Positions 46,001 to 57,249 of a stretch of 64,000 nucleotides of DNA are shown here, in pieces (position 1 is the stretch's first letter; each line of letters starts with the position of its first letter). This DNA comes from Vitis vinifera. Its lineage: Eukaryota > Streptophyta > Magnoliopsida > Vitales > Vitaceae. A program made the position numbers and the translations under genes. The notes below the pieces were generated by a model. That model ran no database searches. It was not told where the DNA came from and saw only the letters and a program-made list of their open reading frames with translations. Location of the stretch: positions 7,641,001 through 7,705,000 of the forward strand of contig NC_081821.1 of the NCBI RefSeq assembly GCF_030704535.1. Direction: 5' to 3'.

Positions 46001-48335
46001 CCTCCTGGAGAGAGCTGAAACAGGGGAAGAAAAATGAATTGAACAGTGAGCTTGAGAGGAGCGTGTTTGTGGCTGAAAAATTAGGGAGAAAAAGGAGAGA
46101 GTTACAGACAGCTTGATGAAGGAGCAGGGTGTGGCTTGAAGCGTGAAGGTTGCTTGAGGGAGAGGAGAGCTTAGGGAAATCGGCTAAGCATTAGAGGGAG
46201 CTGGGAAAGATAGCATCGAAAAACAAATGGAGGTGGCCGGAGCTGAGAGGAAAAGAGATCTGAGAGGAGCACTAGCAGGTTGTCGGTGGCTGTTGCTGGA
46301 AGAGGGATAGCTTAGAGAAAAAGAGAATAGTTGGAGGGAGGACATTTTTCCGGTCAATATGACAGAAGAAAGACTAGGTAGTAGCTTTCCAAAATGGGAG
46401 CTCAGGCTCTAGTTATGTTGACCCGTGTTGCCCTAGGATTGGCCATTAGGAAATCACATTAATGGGCTTAAGGGGGAATGAGAGAATGACACGTGCAAGG
46501 AGGAGGTTTTGAATATTTGAGAGGTGCAGGCTGTTCCAGACAGAATGGGCTTTGAGCAGAGAGGAAAGCTTGTGGGGAAAACATGGTGAGACAGTTTTGG
46601 AGTCAGTGAGAATTTGAGGAAGAAGAAAACCAGTTGAACGAGAAAATGAGAGATATAGAGATGAGAGGTCCTATTGGAGAGAGCTGAAACAAAGGAAGAA
46701 AAATGAATTGAACAGTGAGCTTGAGAGGAGCGTGTTTGTGTCTGAAAAATGAGGGAGTTGCAGACAGCTTGATGATGGAGCGGGGTGTGGCTTGAGCGTA
46801 AAGGTTGCTTGAGGGAGAAGAGAGCTTAGGGAAATCGGCTAAGCATTAGAGGGAGCTGGGAAAGACAACATCGAAAAACAAAAGGAGGTGGCCGGAGCTG
46901 AGAGGAAAAGATATCTAAGATGGGCACTAGCAGGTCGTCGATGGTTGTTGCTTGAGGAGGGATAGCTTAAAGAAAAAGAGAATAGTTGGAAGGAGGACCT
47001 TTTTCCGATCAATATGACAGAAAAAAGACTAGGCAGTAGCTTTCCAAAATGGGAGCTCAGGCTCTAGTTATGTTGACCCGTGTTGCCCTAGGATTGGCCA
47101 TTAGGAAATCACATTAATGGGCTTAAGAGGGAATGAGAGAATGACACGTGCAAGGAGGAGGTTTTGAATATTTGAGAGTTGTAGGCTGTTCCAGACAGAA
47201 TGGGCTTTGAGCAGAGAGGAAAGCTTGTGGGGAAAACAGGGGGAGACAGTTTTGGAGTCAGAGAGAATTTGAGGAAGAAGAAAATCAGTTGAACGAGAAA
47301 ATGAGAGATACAGAGATGAGAGGTCCTCCTGGAGAGAGCTGAAATAGGGGAAGAAAAATGAATTGAACAGTGAGCTTGAGAGGAGCATGTTTGTGGCTGA
47401 AAAATTAGGGAGAAAAATGAGAGAGTTGCAGACAGCTTGATGAAGGAGCAAGGTGTGGCTTGAAGCGTAAAGGTTGCTTGAGGGAGAGGAGAGCTTAGGG
47501 AAATCGACTAAGCATTAGAGGGAGCTGGGAAAGATAGCATCGAAAAACAAATGGAGGTGGCCGGAGCTGAGAGAAAAAGAGATCCGAGAGGGGCACTAGC
47601 AGGTCATCGGTGGTTGTTGCTGGAGGAGGGATAGCTTAGAGAAAAAGATAATAGTTGGAGGGAGGACCTTTTTCCGGTCAATATGACAGAAAAAAGACTA
47701 GGCAGTAGCTTTCCAAAGTGGGAGCTTAGGCTCTAGTTTTGTTGACCCGTGTTGCCCTAGGATTGGCCATTAGGAAATCACATTAATGGGTTGAAGGGGG
47801 AGTAAGAGAATGACACGTGCAAGGAGGAGGTTTTGAATATTTGAGAGGTGCAGGCTGTTCCAGACAGAATGGGCTTTGAGTAGAGAGGAGAGCTTGTGGG
47901 GAAAACAAGGGGAGACCGTTTTGGAGTCAGAGAGAGTTTGAGGAAGAAGAAAACCAGTTGAACGAGAAAATGAGAGAGATACAGAGATGAGAGGTCCTCC
48001 TGGAGAGAGCTGAAACAAGGGAAGAAAAATGAATTGAACAGTGAGCTTGAGAGGAGCGTGTTTGTGGCTTAAAAAGAAGGGAGAAATATGAGAGAGTTAC
48101 AGACAGCTTGATGAAGGAGCGGGGTGTGGCTTGAGCGTAAAGGTTGCTTGAGGGAGAGGAGAGCTTAGGGAAATCGGCTAAGCATTAGAGGGAGCTGGGA
48201 AAGATAGCATCGAAAAATAAAAGGAGGTGGCCGGAGCTAAGAGGAAAAGAGATCTGGGAGGGGCACTAGCAGGTCGTCGGTGGTTGTTGCTGGAGGAGGG
48301 ATAGCTTAGAGAAAAAGAGAATAGTTGGAGAGATG
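43030..48335. repeat. Modular tandem array, right flank, type A with one type B unit
   Basis: Type A tails with unit starts near 43,192, 44,664, 45,335, 45,999, 46,668, 47,323 and 47,994. A single type B tail follows the core at 43,543 and runs to the core at 44,338. Further cores are near 45,009, 45,677, 46,343, 47,003 and 47,667. The array ends near 48,335 with a partial type A tail. Confidence 0.9.
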
Positions 48336-48570
48336 AGGAAATCAGCTGAAAAAGAGAAAGGGAGTGGGCTAGCCTGAGGGGAGAAAAAGAGAGAGCTAAA
48401 GCTAAGGAGCAGAGATTTCTTTGTTGGTTTTGGAAAGGAGGGAGGGCTTGAGGACGAGTAAATCTGGCTCGAGGAGACACTCCAGGTACATTCACTGTGT
48501 ATTTTCTCATTTTGGATACTGCTTGATGTCTGTTGATTTCTGCATTGTTCATACACCTGTGCTGCTGGCA
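48336..48570. other. Purine-rich right border of the array, no gene
   Basis: GA-rich sequence continuing past the last unit, then a change to ordinary composition near 48,480. The open minus-strand frames here owe their length to the purine bias. No family signature was seen. Confidence 0.5.
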
Positions 48571-48574
48571 TGGA

Positions 48575-48860
48575 TTGAAAAATCGGATTTTATCGGCGAT
48601 ATTTCACCGATATATCGGATATTGTGTGGCCTCGAAACGAAATTCAACATCGATCAATGATCGAGAGGAATATCGGCAAAAAATCGGCAAAATCGGCGAT
48701 ATATCGATTTAGAACCGATAAATCGCGAGTGAATTGACGCGCCGAACAGCCGGAGCAGGATTTCAAAAAATGGCCGAAAATATCGCCGATATTTCAGTAT
48801 TTTATTGGTATTTTTACCGATTTTTCGGGAAATTTCCCGATATTTCCTACCAGTCCACCC
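48575..48860. repeat. ATATCGG/CGATAT-rich quasi-repeat
   Basis: More than a dozen overlapping words such as ATATCGG, CGATAT, AATCGG and CCGATA on both strands in 285 bases. A smaller cluster occurs at 54,160-54,230. Dense short words of this sort can be subterminal transposase-binding repeats of hAT- or CACTA-type elements, but no terminal repeats or transposase were found. Confidence 0.45.
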
Positions 48861-48975
48861 GCGCATAGGATACCAAAACTGTCCTATTTTTTTTTTTTTT
48901 TAAAAAAAAACATAAGATGCTATTTTGGTAATCTGATCATGATTTGCAGGCAAAGGTTGTGTTTTTCAATCTAGC

Positions 48976-49700
48976 TAAAAAATAGTGGATTTAGGGTTCG
49001 TGAAATTTAAATCCAATGGCACAGCAGCAAAGAGACCTTTAAAACAGATCCAAAAAACACAGGGAGCAAAAGAAAATCAATTTTTTTGGTTTTCCTTGGG
49101 GTTTTTGCTTGGATTTTCTCGGAAATCAAACGAGGATGAATTTTCCCGGAAATCGAATGGGGGATGGATTTTCTTGGGAATCAAACGGGAGTTGCAAAAA
49201 TAATAATAATAATAATAATAACATGATTAGATTAGTACCTACGAGGATTGAGAGTGGCAGAGGAAAATAGGGCCTTTCTATCGTCTGGAGGGCAACTTCA
49301 AAGAAGGGCTTCTTGATGCCCGAGTGAGAGAAATGGGTGGCCCTTTTGATTTTTAGGTTTAGTAGAGATAAAAAATATATAAACAAATCATGAGAACAAT
49401 TATCCTCTCTCTATATAAATCAACCTTTATTTTGATTAAATCACTATGAAATTTCGATTTTTATGGATGGTATTTTATAAATTAAAATTAATTTAATAAA
49501 ATAAATTATTAATAATTTTAATTATTTAAATAAATTAATGTTAATTGAAAAAATTGTTACTACATATTTTTAATAAAATTTAAAAAATTAAATCTCAAAT
49601 AAAATATTTTATATAAATTAATTTAATTTTTCATTTAAAATATAATAAAACATGTTTTAATAAAAGTATTTAAAAATTTTTTAAATAAATATTGTTTGAA
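48976..49700 (+). repeat. Left arm of 0.72 kb inverted repeat
   Basis: Reverse complement of 54,391-55,104. Shared landmarks are TGGATTTAGG-TTCGTGAAATT, GATTGAGAGTGGCAGAGGAA and an AT-rich inner end with CATGTTTTAATAAAAGTATT. This arm carries an (AAT)n microsatellite (about 49,198-49,222) where the right arm has a T-run. Confidence 0.8.
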
Positions 49701-51490
49701 CGAGATAGACTCTCTTCATCTAACAAAAGTGGGCTTTGGGACTGTATGTTGAAGGTGGTCATGCATGGGTGCAAAAGTGGGCTCGGGGGTGTTAAGGAGC
49801 TGGTCATTGAACCACATCATTGAACATGTAACTTCTAGTTCTCTCTCACTTGGACTACTAGTTGTGCTTTGGATGCGCTTGGGTTTTGAATGTCTTGTGG
49901 AGTGCCTGTTCCAAAGATTTTCAAGTCTCCTCTAATACTTGTTTACTTCTTCCCAAATTCGGGTCAATTTTCCTTTAATCTTTGCTCGAGCCTGCTTCTT
50001 TCAGAAATCTATCTCATTTTTGCATTTGACCCTCATCACCATCCTATGTGTAACAGGAAAGTAGGCAACTTTGCAATTGAGAAGTTGGACAAAAAACTAA
50101 ACCTCTTGATTCCATGAGCCACTATAAATTCTCTTAATATCCAAAGCGAGACAAGTTATGGGTCTGTCACGTTCTCAAATTTGGAACTTAGCACTCGGGT
50201 TTTGAGAACCTTAAGAAACTCTAGAGAGAAACAATTCCCTTTTAAAGCTGATTGATTGATTGATTTTTCATCGTTTTATCGCATCAAAACAAAATTTATA
50301 ACCTAATTCACTATTATAGAGTGGTTTATACCTGATCATTTAGTACAAATTACCGTAGTATAATAGTTTTTAAGTGTCGTCCACTAGGATGAATTATTAT
50401 CGGTAATTAAAGCTTGAATGCGAGGATAAGAAATGATTGTGATAAAGTGAAATTGATTTGAAAATTCATGGTGAAAAATCAATTTAACAATGGTCTCAAA
50501 TTGAGAAAAACAATGAAATGTAAAATATAAAAAAATTAATAGGAAACAAAATTCTCGGAGTTAGGATTTTTTGGAAAACAATTTCCATGTTGAATAGATG
50601 TTGAGATCTAATTTTTATCATGTTAGATTGAAAACCTAAATTTTCATCTAAACCGATTTTAGATGTAGCTTTAAGTCTAGATTTAATTTCTCTTCAAATT
50701 AGATTATTTAATCCAAATGATTAATCCAAATCATATATTCAATTCATCTTAAATTATTTTCCAATGATTCACATAATACAACTATTCAATCTCATCAAAT
50801 ATAGCTTTAAGAATTCAATGAATTTACCTAGTTTGTATTGTAGTACTCATCCAAAATAATTTGAAGAGAAAATTCCCCAAAATTCAATTAATCAATCAAT
50901 TTGATCAAATTACCTTGTAATTAAAGCTCATTTCTCTAATTCACCATAAATTTTGCCTCTAGGTCCTCATTCCTCCGAGAAAAACAAGATTTAGCTACTC
51001 ATGCTTGGAAATTTGGCCTCATAAGGCATGTTTGGCTTGTAAGAAAATGAGAGAAAATGAAGGAAAATAGAGAATTCTTTTGAGAGAGAAAATCTAGAAA
51101 ATACTACAATTAGAAATGTTTCTAAAAGCCTTTTTACATAAGAAAATCAAGTTTCTATTTATAGGTCAAGGTCAAGTGGACGCTTGGCATCATCTAAGAG
51201 GTTTTTCGGAAGCTCCTTCATCAAACAATTTGGAGTTTAACCACAAAATGACCATTTCGCATGAGCTCAACCAATTTCACATTGTTGTGCGAAATCAATA
51301 ATTTAGCAGCAGTAGTTATAGCCTGTTAGAGTATTTTGCATGACTGTGCGAAAATTTTAACATGATCATGCAAAATCAACTTACACATCGTCCTTATCCT
51401 GCAACATAATTCCACATTCTGGTCCATTTTGTATGATCATGCAAAAATTTTGCATGATCCAGGTCACTTTGTGTATTGACACACTCATGA
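49701..51490. repeat. Loop DNA: non-coding repeat with TGCGAA/GCATGA words, copy 2
   Basis: No gene recognised. It contains the diverged counterpart of 19,660-19,720 at about 50,350-50,395. Toward its end (51,255-51,465) it has repeated TTTCGCATGA, TGTGCGAAA and GATCATGCAAAA words, like the run at 20,645-20,875. Short open frames are unsupported. Confidence 0.4.
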
Positions 51491-51497
51491 TGTTGTT

Positions 51498-51746
51498 GTG
51501 GTTTGGTTTGATAGTATTAATAATTCTAAGCTTATTGGTGGGAGTGGTCTACCAAAGTCCTACATTGTGATAGTGTTAGAATGCGGTTACTGTAAAGAAC
51601 TTAGCAAGGCATCAGCTGTTGCGTGTTGCTTGAAGAGTGATGAAAATCTATTGCTTGATGAGGTCATCAATGTTGCTAGCGAACTGAAACAATCAGGATT
51701 GCTACAGAACATGCTAAACAGAATGCTGAAACTGAGGCTGCATTGA
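51498..51746 (+). pseudogene. Unrecognised gene fragment
   Basis: An open frame of about 80 codons with a protein-like composition (VACCLKSDENLLLDEVINVA, SELKQSGLLQNMLNR) ends just before the RPN9-like fragment. An alternative frame continues as AETEAALTQKNARNF. It reads like a coiled-coil exon of a real gene, but I do not recognise the family. Confidence 0.35.
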
Positions 51747-51750
51747 CCCA

Positions 51751-52090
51751 AAAGAATGCCAGAAACTTTTGAAAGATGGAAAGAGTACACTTGATAGTAT
51801 GATTGACATTGACTTTTCTATATATGCCAGCTATTATTGGGTTTCATCACTGTGTCATAAATCTCATCAAGAATTTGCAGGATTCCATAAAAGTGCTCTT
51901 CTATATCTGACATACACATCAGTGGAGTCTCTTTCTAAAATATTTAAGCTGGATTTACCATTTGATGTATTGCTTTTCTCACTGCTGGGAGATAATATCT
52001 ATGACTTTGGAGAACTGCTTGCTCATTCAATCATAGGAAGTCTCCTGGGAACAAGGGGTTTCAGAGACACTCTATCCACCATGCTACACT
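51751..52090 (+). pseudogene. RPN9 (26S proteasome non-ATPase subunit) fragment
   Basis: RPN9/PSMD13 is a PCI-domain subunit of the proteasome lid. The frame reads KECQKLLKDGKSTLDSM, then YASYYWVSS, then SALLYLTYTSVESLSKIFKL and NIYDFGELLAHSI, all of which match the middle of plant RPN9. Homology fades after SLLGT near 52,055, where the sequence still resembles the next RPN9 segment in a shifted frame. About 100 of roughly 385 residues are present. No intron was seen, so a processed copy is possible, though too little remains to decide. Both ends are missing. Confidence 0.7.
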
Positions 52091-52094
52091 AACA

Positions 52095-53000
52095 AAAAGG
52101 GAAAAATGGATTATGGAGCTGGATTGTAAATAAACTAGAAATGATGAGCTCAAAAACACCAGGATTCATCAGGACAAGGTGATGAGTTTGGGAAGCTGAT
52201 CAGTGTATGGAATGGGATTCAGGTCTTGAGGAAACTGATTAGTATAAATTGACGGAAGTCTTATCAAGCAAACTGCTGCTTCTAGATCTGTTAAGCTTGA
52301 GGATATTGTGATCAAGTCAAGAAACAATTTACAAAGTTGTCAGCAGATCCAACTATAGTTTTTCAATTGGTTGGGGAACAACCTGTATTTTTACTGGCTC
52401 TAAGGATAAGATGATCGATGATGATATTCATCTGACACAATTTGCAGTTGCTTTGAATGGAACATCATGAGCAAATCTAAATTCCCACAGATGGGAGAAA
52501 TTGATGTTCATCAAGGAAGCCAAGTTAGGTTTTCTCCATTACAAATACAACAGACTGGCATCTCATCTGCTCAAAGCAGATGAAGTCAATTCCTTTCAGA
52601 TGCTCCAAACAGGCAGTCAGGCATGTCAAGCTCAACAGTTCAGTAGTTCTTTGGTCAGTATGCAGAGGCGACATGGTCTCAGGTTTCAAAATCAGATGGG
52701 TTCAAGATTGTTGCACAGTCATCACACCACCTTCAGTGTGTCATTTTGCATTTTCTTGGCAGGTCCTTCCTCTAAGTGCGTAGGCTGCTACCATTCCCTA
52801 CTTTAGATGTGCAGTGCACCATCTCTTCTACCACCTCCCTTCCTCTTGGTGCCCATTGTCCTTCTCTTGTTGCATTTCTTTCATCTGTGTGAATTTACGC
52901 GTTTTGAATTAGTTTTTCAAAAAAAAAAATCTGTTAAAATAATTCTTGTTTTTCCAAAAACTCTATCCTTAGGAAATTCTAGATCAAAAGAATTCAGTTT
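52095..53000 (+). pseudogene. Possible gene fragments, unrecognised
   Basis: Composition is less AT-rich than the surroundings. Short open stretches such as FPQMGEIDVHQGSQVRFSPL and FGQYAEATWSQVSKSDGFKI occur in one frame, separated by stops. This looks like decayed coding sequence. No family was identified. Confidence 0.3.
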
Positions 53001-54390
53001 TTGATAAACTTGGTGCCATTCTCCTTTTGGCATGCATTTTTACTATTTTCTTTGACTTTTAACCATTTTCTCATTTCCTCGCATGAATAAATTTTATGAT
53101 TTCAAAAAATAGAATTTATGAGATTAATTCATATAAAAAATAAATTTGATCTTGGTGAGGGCTCAACATACATGAGATATTTGATTATTGATTGTTATGC
53201 TTGATTAATATTGGTTGATTTTTCCATATTGTGATATATGAAATATTTTGTACTCGTTATTATGCACTAACCTCATTTCCATGATAGTGTATTATCATAA
53301 ATAAAATGCAAGTCTTGCATAATAATAGTTTAAAATTCAATAAAAAAAGTTAGATACATGTTTTCTCTTTTCCCTTATATATAAATCAATTCTTTTACCC
53401 ACTTTTAGATTAAAAAAGAAAAAGAAAAATGCAATTCATCACCTCAAGCTGCACGCCATGATTTTCAGGAGGGATTACTACCAGCTGAGAAACTCTAGAG
53501 TATAGAATTTCTACGACCAGACATTCGGAAGACTGTTGCAGTGCATCACTACATTTAGTGAGATATCATGTCAGTCTTCTTATCACCCAATATTAATTAA
53601 TTTTCAAATCTTCTCTTTTGTTCAGGACATGATTATAGAAATGTTAGGCTTGCTTCTTGTTTAATCATATACTTGATTAATAATTATTAATGTATTATGA
53701 TTGAGATTTCCTATACCGATTGATTAGTTTAATATATTTTTCTATATCTGAAAGTTGTTCTGATGTGTTCAATTTATTTTATTAATTATTGTCATATAAT
53801 TTATGCATAATGACTTCATATTTCCCCTATTTTCTTGTAATTGAGCTTCATTTTGACTAATTGACTTATTCACATAAATTTTTTGAATTTCATGAGTATT
53901 AGCTTGTGTTTGATTGGTGTTTTAATGATTATCCAATAATTTTTAGGTTAGTTGTTTGCTTACTTTGATGATTTAACCATTAATTTTAATAAAATTCTGT
54001 CAACATGTTTAGTTTTAGGTGCATTTATTTTTATAGCTTATGTGCATCATGCACATTGCAACACAATGTTTCAATCCTTAGTGTCCTAGTTAATTCTTCT
54101 TATTATGAAATTCATTAGAATTCATCATTGAGATAGGATCAACGATGAAGTAATTACGGATATATCGGTATTTCAATATATCGGAAATATCGAAGAAATA
54201 TCAGCATAGAAATACTTGAAAAAACTCCAAAAAAAAATGATAAAATAAGTAATTGATAGATTCAATATTTGAATTTTAAGAATAATAAATATGAATTTTA
54301 GAAATATATAAAATTAGAATTGAGTTAAGAAATATTTGATTTTATTGAATAAAATAATTTATACAAAAATATAATATATATGACATCTTG
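53000..54390. other. AT-rich DNA, no gene
   Basis: AT-rich sequence without protein-like frames. It includes the small ATATCGG cluster at 54,160-54,230. Confidence 0.6.
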
Positions 54391-55104
54391 TTAAAGACAA
54401 TATTTATTTTTAAAATTTTAAAATACTTTTATTAAAACATGTTTTATTACATTTTAAATGAAAATTTAAATTAATTTATATAAAAATATTTTATTTGAGA
54501 TTTAATTTTTAAAATTTTATTAAAAATATGTAGCAATAACTTTTTTATTAATATTAATTTATTTAAATAATTAAAATTATTAATAATTTATTTTATTAAA
54601 TTAATTTTAATTTATAAAACGTGGATAAAAACGAAATTTCAATCCATGGTAGTGAATTAATCAAAATAAAGATGGATAATTAATAATTATTTATATAGAG
54701 AGAGGGAAGTTGTTCTCATGATTTGTTTCTTATTTTTTTTCTTTTTATCTCTACTAAATCTAAAAATCAAAATGGCCACCCACTTCTCTCACTCGGGCAT
54801 CAAGAAGCCCTTTTCTGAAGTTGCCCTCCAGACGAGAGACCCTAAAAAGGCCCTATTTTCCTCTGCCACTCTCAATCCTCGCAGGTACTAATCTAATCAT
54901 GTTATTATCTTTTTTTTTTGCAACCCCCGTTTGATTCCCAAGAAAATTCATCCTTGTTTGATTTCCGAGAAAAACCAGAAAAATTGCTTCTTTTTTTTTG
55001 TTTTTTTTGTTTTGCTCCCTGTGTTTTCTGGATCTGTTCTAGGGGTCTCTTTGCTTTTGTGCCATTGGATTTAAATTTCACGAACCTAAATCCACAATTT
55101 TTTA
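54391..55104 (-). repeat. Right arm of 0.72 kb inverted repeat
   Basis: Reverse complement of 48,976-49,700, ending within ten or so bases of the first exon of the IRE1-like gene. The arm may therefore be the promoter and leader of that gene, duplicated in inverse orientation. Confidence 0.8.
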
Positions 55105-55115
55105 TGTTAATGACA

Positions 55116-56382
55116 GGTTTAACGTTCATAGGAATGTCAGCTACAATGGAGTCAGACATATTAGAGACAACATATATGAAGCGACAGCGGAAGCGGAAGG
55201 AGACATTCTTAAGTTGGTGACTTTGAAAGTAGTGGATCCAAATGACACAGAATATCTTTCCTATGAAATGGCAGAAGGTTTGGATAAGGAGCATGTGTTA
55301 GTTGGTTATGATAGTTATGAAGAACCAGGACGACGTGTAATTATTTATGAACGCCACCAAAGCCTACAAGATTGGCTCCAACAGCATCAAGTTGTGATTG
55401 GAGGGAGACTTAACCAAGAGTTGATATCCATTATATGGTATTTTTGTAATCAATATTTACTTTTTATTTTTTTTATTTGATATATTTTAATTTAGTTAAT
55501 ATTTTCTATCCAGGGACCTACTTAAAGCCATTCAATACTTGGTACCATTAAGAAAGCTGGAAGGTGGCTTTGACATGCATAATGTAGTAGTGGTGAAGGG
55601 AAGGGGGAAAATTACAGGATTATGCGATGACTATGAAGGAAAAAATCTTCAGGTTATCCGACTTGAAATTGCAAGTGTGTTAGAAAACATTTTCAGCCGC
55701 TGCTATGGGCTTGAAATAACTCAAATTGAAGATTTCAGATCCCTTATTGCTGTTTTAAGGAAATCAGACCTACCTCATGAGTAAGATTATTCTTATTATT
55801 CTTATATTAACATTTATTTCTTGTTTTAATTTATATTACTTATTAATTGTTGGTTTCATTTCTTATACAGCCATGTTTTCAGGATCATACACAGGCATCC
55901 CTTGCTTTTGACCCATTCTTCTCGTGTTGCTTTTCGATTGCTTGCCTACACATCTATACTTAGATATAATTCCAATTACCGAACATCACAATTTGTTGGA
56001 GACTATGATAATTTTTTGTCTGCTTGTTCTTTAAGTCGTCCGTGTATTAGCACTTCATGGACCCAATGGGTAAAATATAATAACAGACCAAACTACTATA
56101 GCCAAGAATTGAAGAGGGCTTTGGCATGCCGTCTACTCCGTATTCAGATTCCCCTTGGTCTTTTTTTAAATTCATGAGAAATCTTGTAGCTCGTGTGGTA
56201 AGTTTAATTTATTTAGATTTTATTTATACGTTTTTTTATTTTATAAATCTAAAAGATATATGTGTTTATGTAATGTAGGAAAATGCTGAAGATTTAGACA
56301 AAGAGTTAAACCTCATTTGGCCTGGTTTTCTTGGGATGATATTTGAAATGCTACTAGAATTTCAAGTAGTTTTGATTGATAG
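55116..56382 (+). pseudogene. IRE1-like pseudokinase/KEN-domain gene, degenerate
   Basis: Four exons joined by GT-AG introns: about 55,116-55,437; 55,514-55,780; 55,871-56,200; 56,281-56,382. Exon 1 resembles a kinase N-lobe (KLVTLKVV, then VIIYERHQSLQDWL). Exon 2 has a catalytic-loop-like MHNVVVVKGRGKITGLCDD in which the expected H-R-D and D-F-G motifs are absent. Exon 3 starts with a HRHPLLLTHSSRVAFRLL segment like the HPLFW...R-L-x-F-L entry to the IRE1 KEN ribonuclease domain. The frame is lost at an 8-T run near 56,160; one base more would carry it through the exon 3 donor into exon 4. IRE1 is the ER-stress sensor, but no signal peptide or membrane segment is present here. Assignment is tentative; a different kinase-like family is possible. 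Confidence 0.4.
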
Positions 56383-56501
56383 TAAGTGTTGCATACATTG
56401 TTCTTATTCTAATTTTTTTTTTCTTGGTTGTGTTATGCGTATATAAGTAAAATTCAACTATTTGAATTAGTACATTTCTTAAATTCAACTTCTGATTGCA
56501 G

Positions 56502-56870
56502 GTGTCTGAGGCTTTTTCTCAAAGGATGTTGTTGGAACTTCACGATGATATGCTGGAAGATGAGCTTCTAATCAAGGTTCCTGGAAGTGCATACTCTGGA
56601 GAGAAAAGCACCACCACTGGAGGTGAAATCGAGGAGCTAAGTCCTTCAAAGCTTAATAATTCAGAAACCCATTGTGAAGCATCAACAGGCAGTATCTGAA
56701 TCATTTCCCATGTGGTTGTTGTATCCTGCAGATTAAATGAGTTTGATGATGAGAAATTTTGTATTGGAAGCATGCATTGCAATGACTGAGATTCTATGGA
56801 ATGCTGGTGCTAAATATTTTGTATATTTTATCATTAGATAGACTTCAATTTCCCTAGTGGAACCTGCAAT
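56502..56870 (+). repeat. Duplicated 3' block, copy 1 (possible terminal exon)
   Basis: A splice acceptor (TTGCAG) precedes an open frame 56,502-56,699 with LEDELLIKVPGSAYSG and ending ASTGSI. About 170 bases of untranslated-like DNA follow. It may be a terminal exon of an unidentified gene, or the 3' end of the IRE1-like gene. Spliced directly from exon 4, however, the frame would stop after two codons. Confidence 0.5.
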
Positions 56871-57249
56871 GACTGAATGTTACCACATAATTATTTACAT
56901 AGTCAGGAAGATAAATGAGGTAGTTCTGTTGAGTCAATGTTGATGAGGAACTCAGAATTGTTTGACCAATATATTGCTAATCAGTGCAATGATTTTTCAA
57001 GATGGTGGACCATGTATTTGACTGTCCATGAAAATAGTAAATATGTGTGCTTTAGGGAACCCCATGGTGGCTGTAATATCACAGTTCTTAAGCTATGATA
57101 CTGTTCATCGTCTTGCAAGTTTCAACCACCAAGTTCCTTTTCTTGTCTGGTGGTGATATTTGAGCAGGGTCAGGTTTATGTGTGTTTCTATATAATCTAA
57201 GAAATGACAGACTAATGTTGCATTAACCAAATCCAGAATCAAGGGAATT

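Noticed and set aside
21224..48335. Possible CRISPR array or ribosomal spacer
   Set aside because: Units of 665-803 bases have no spacer/repeat architecture and no rRNA sequence was seen. The host is a eukaryote.
47101..48552. Open minus-strand frames of 80-125 codons in the type A part of the array
   Set aside because: They arise from the purine-rich tail read in reverse, start at different places and are interrupted in most sister units, so they are not genes.
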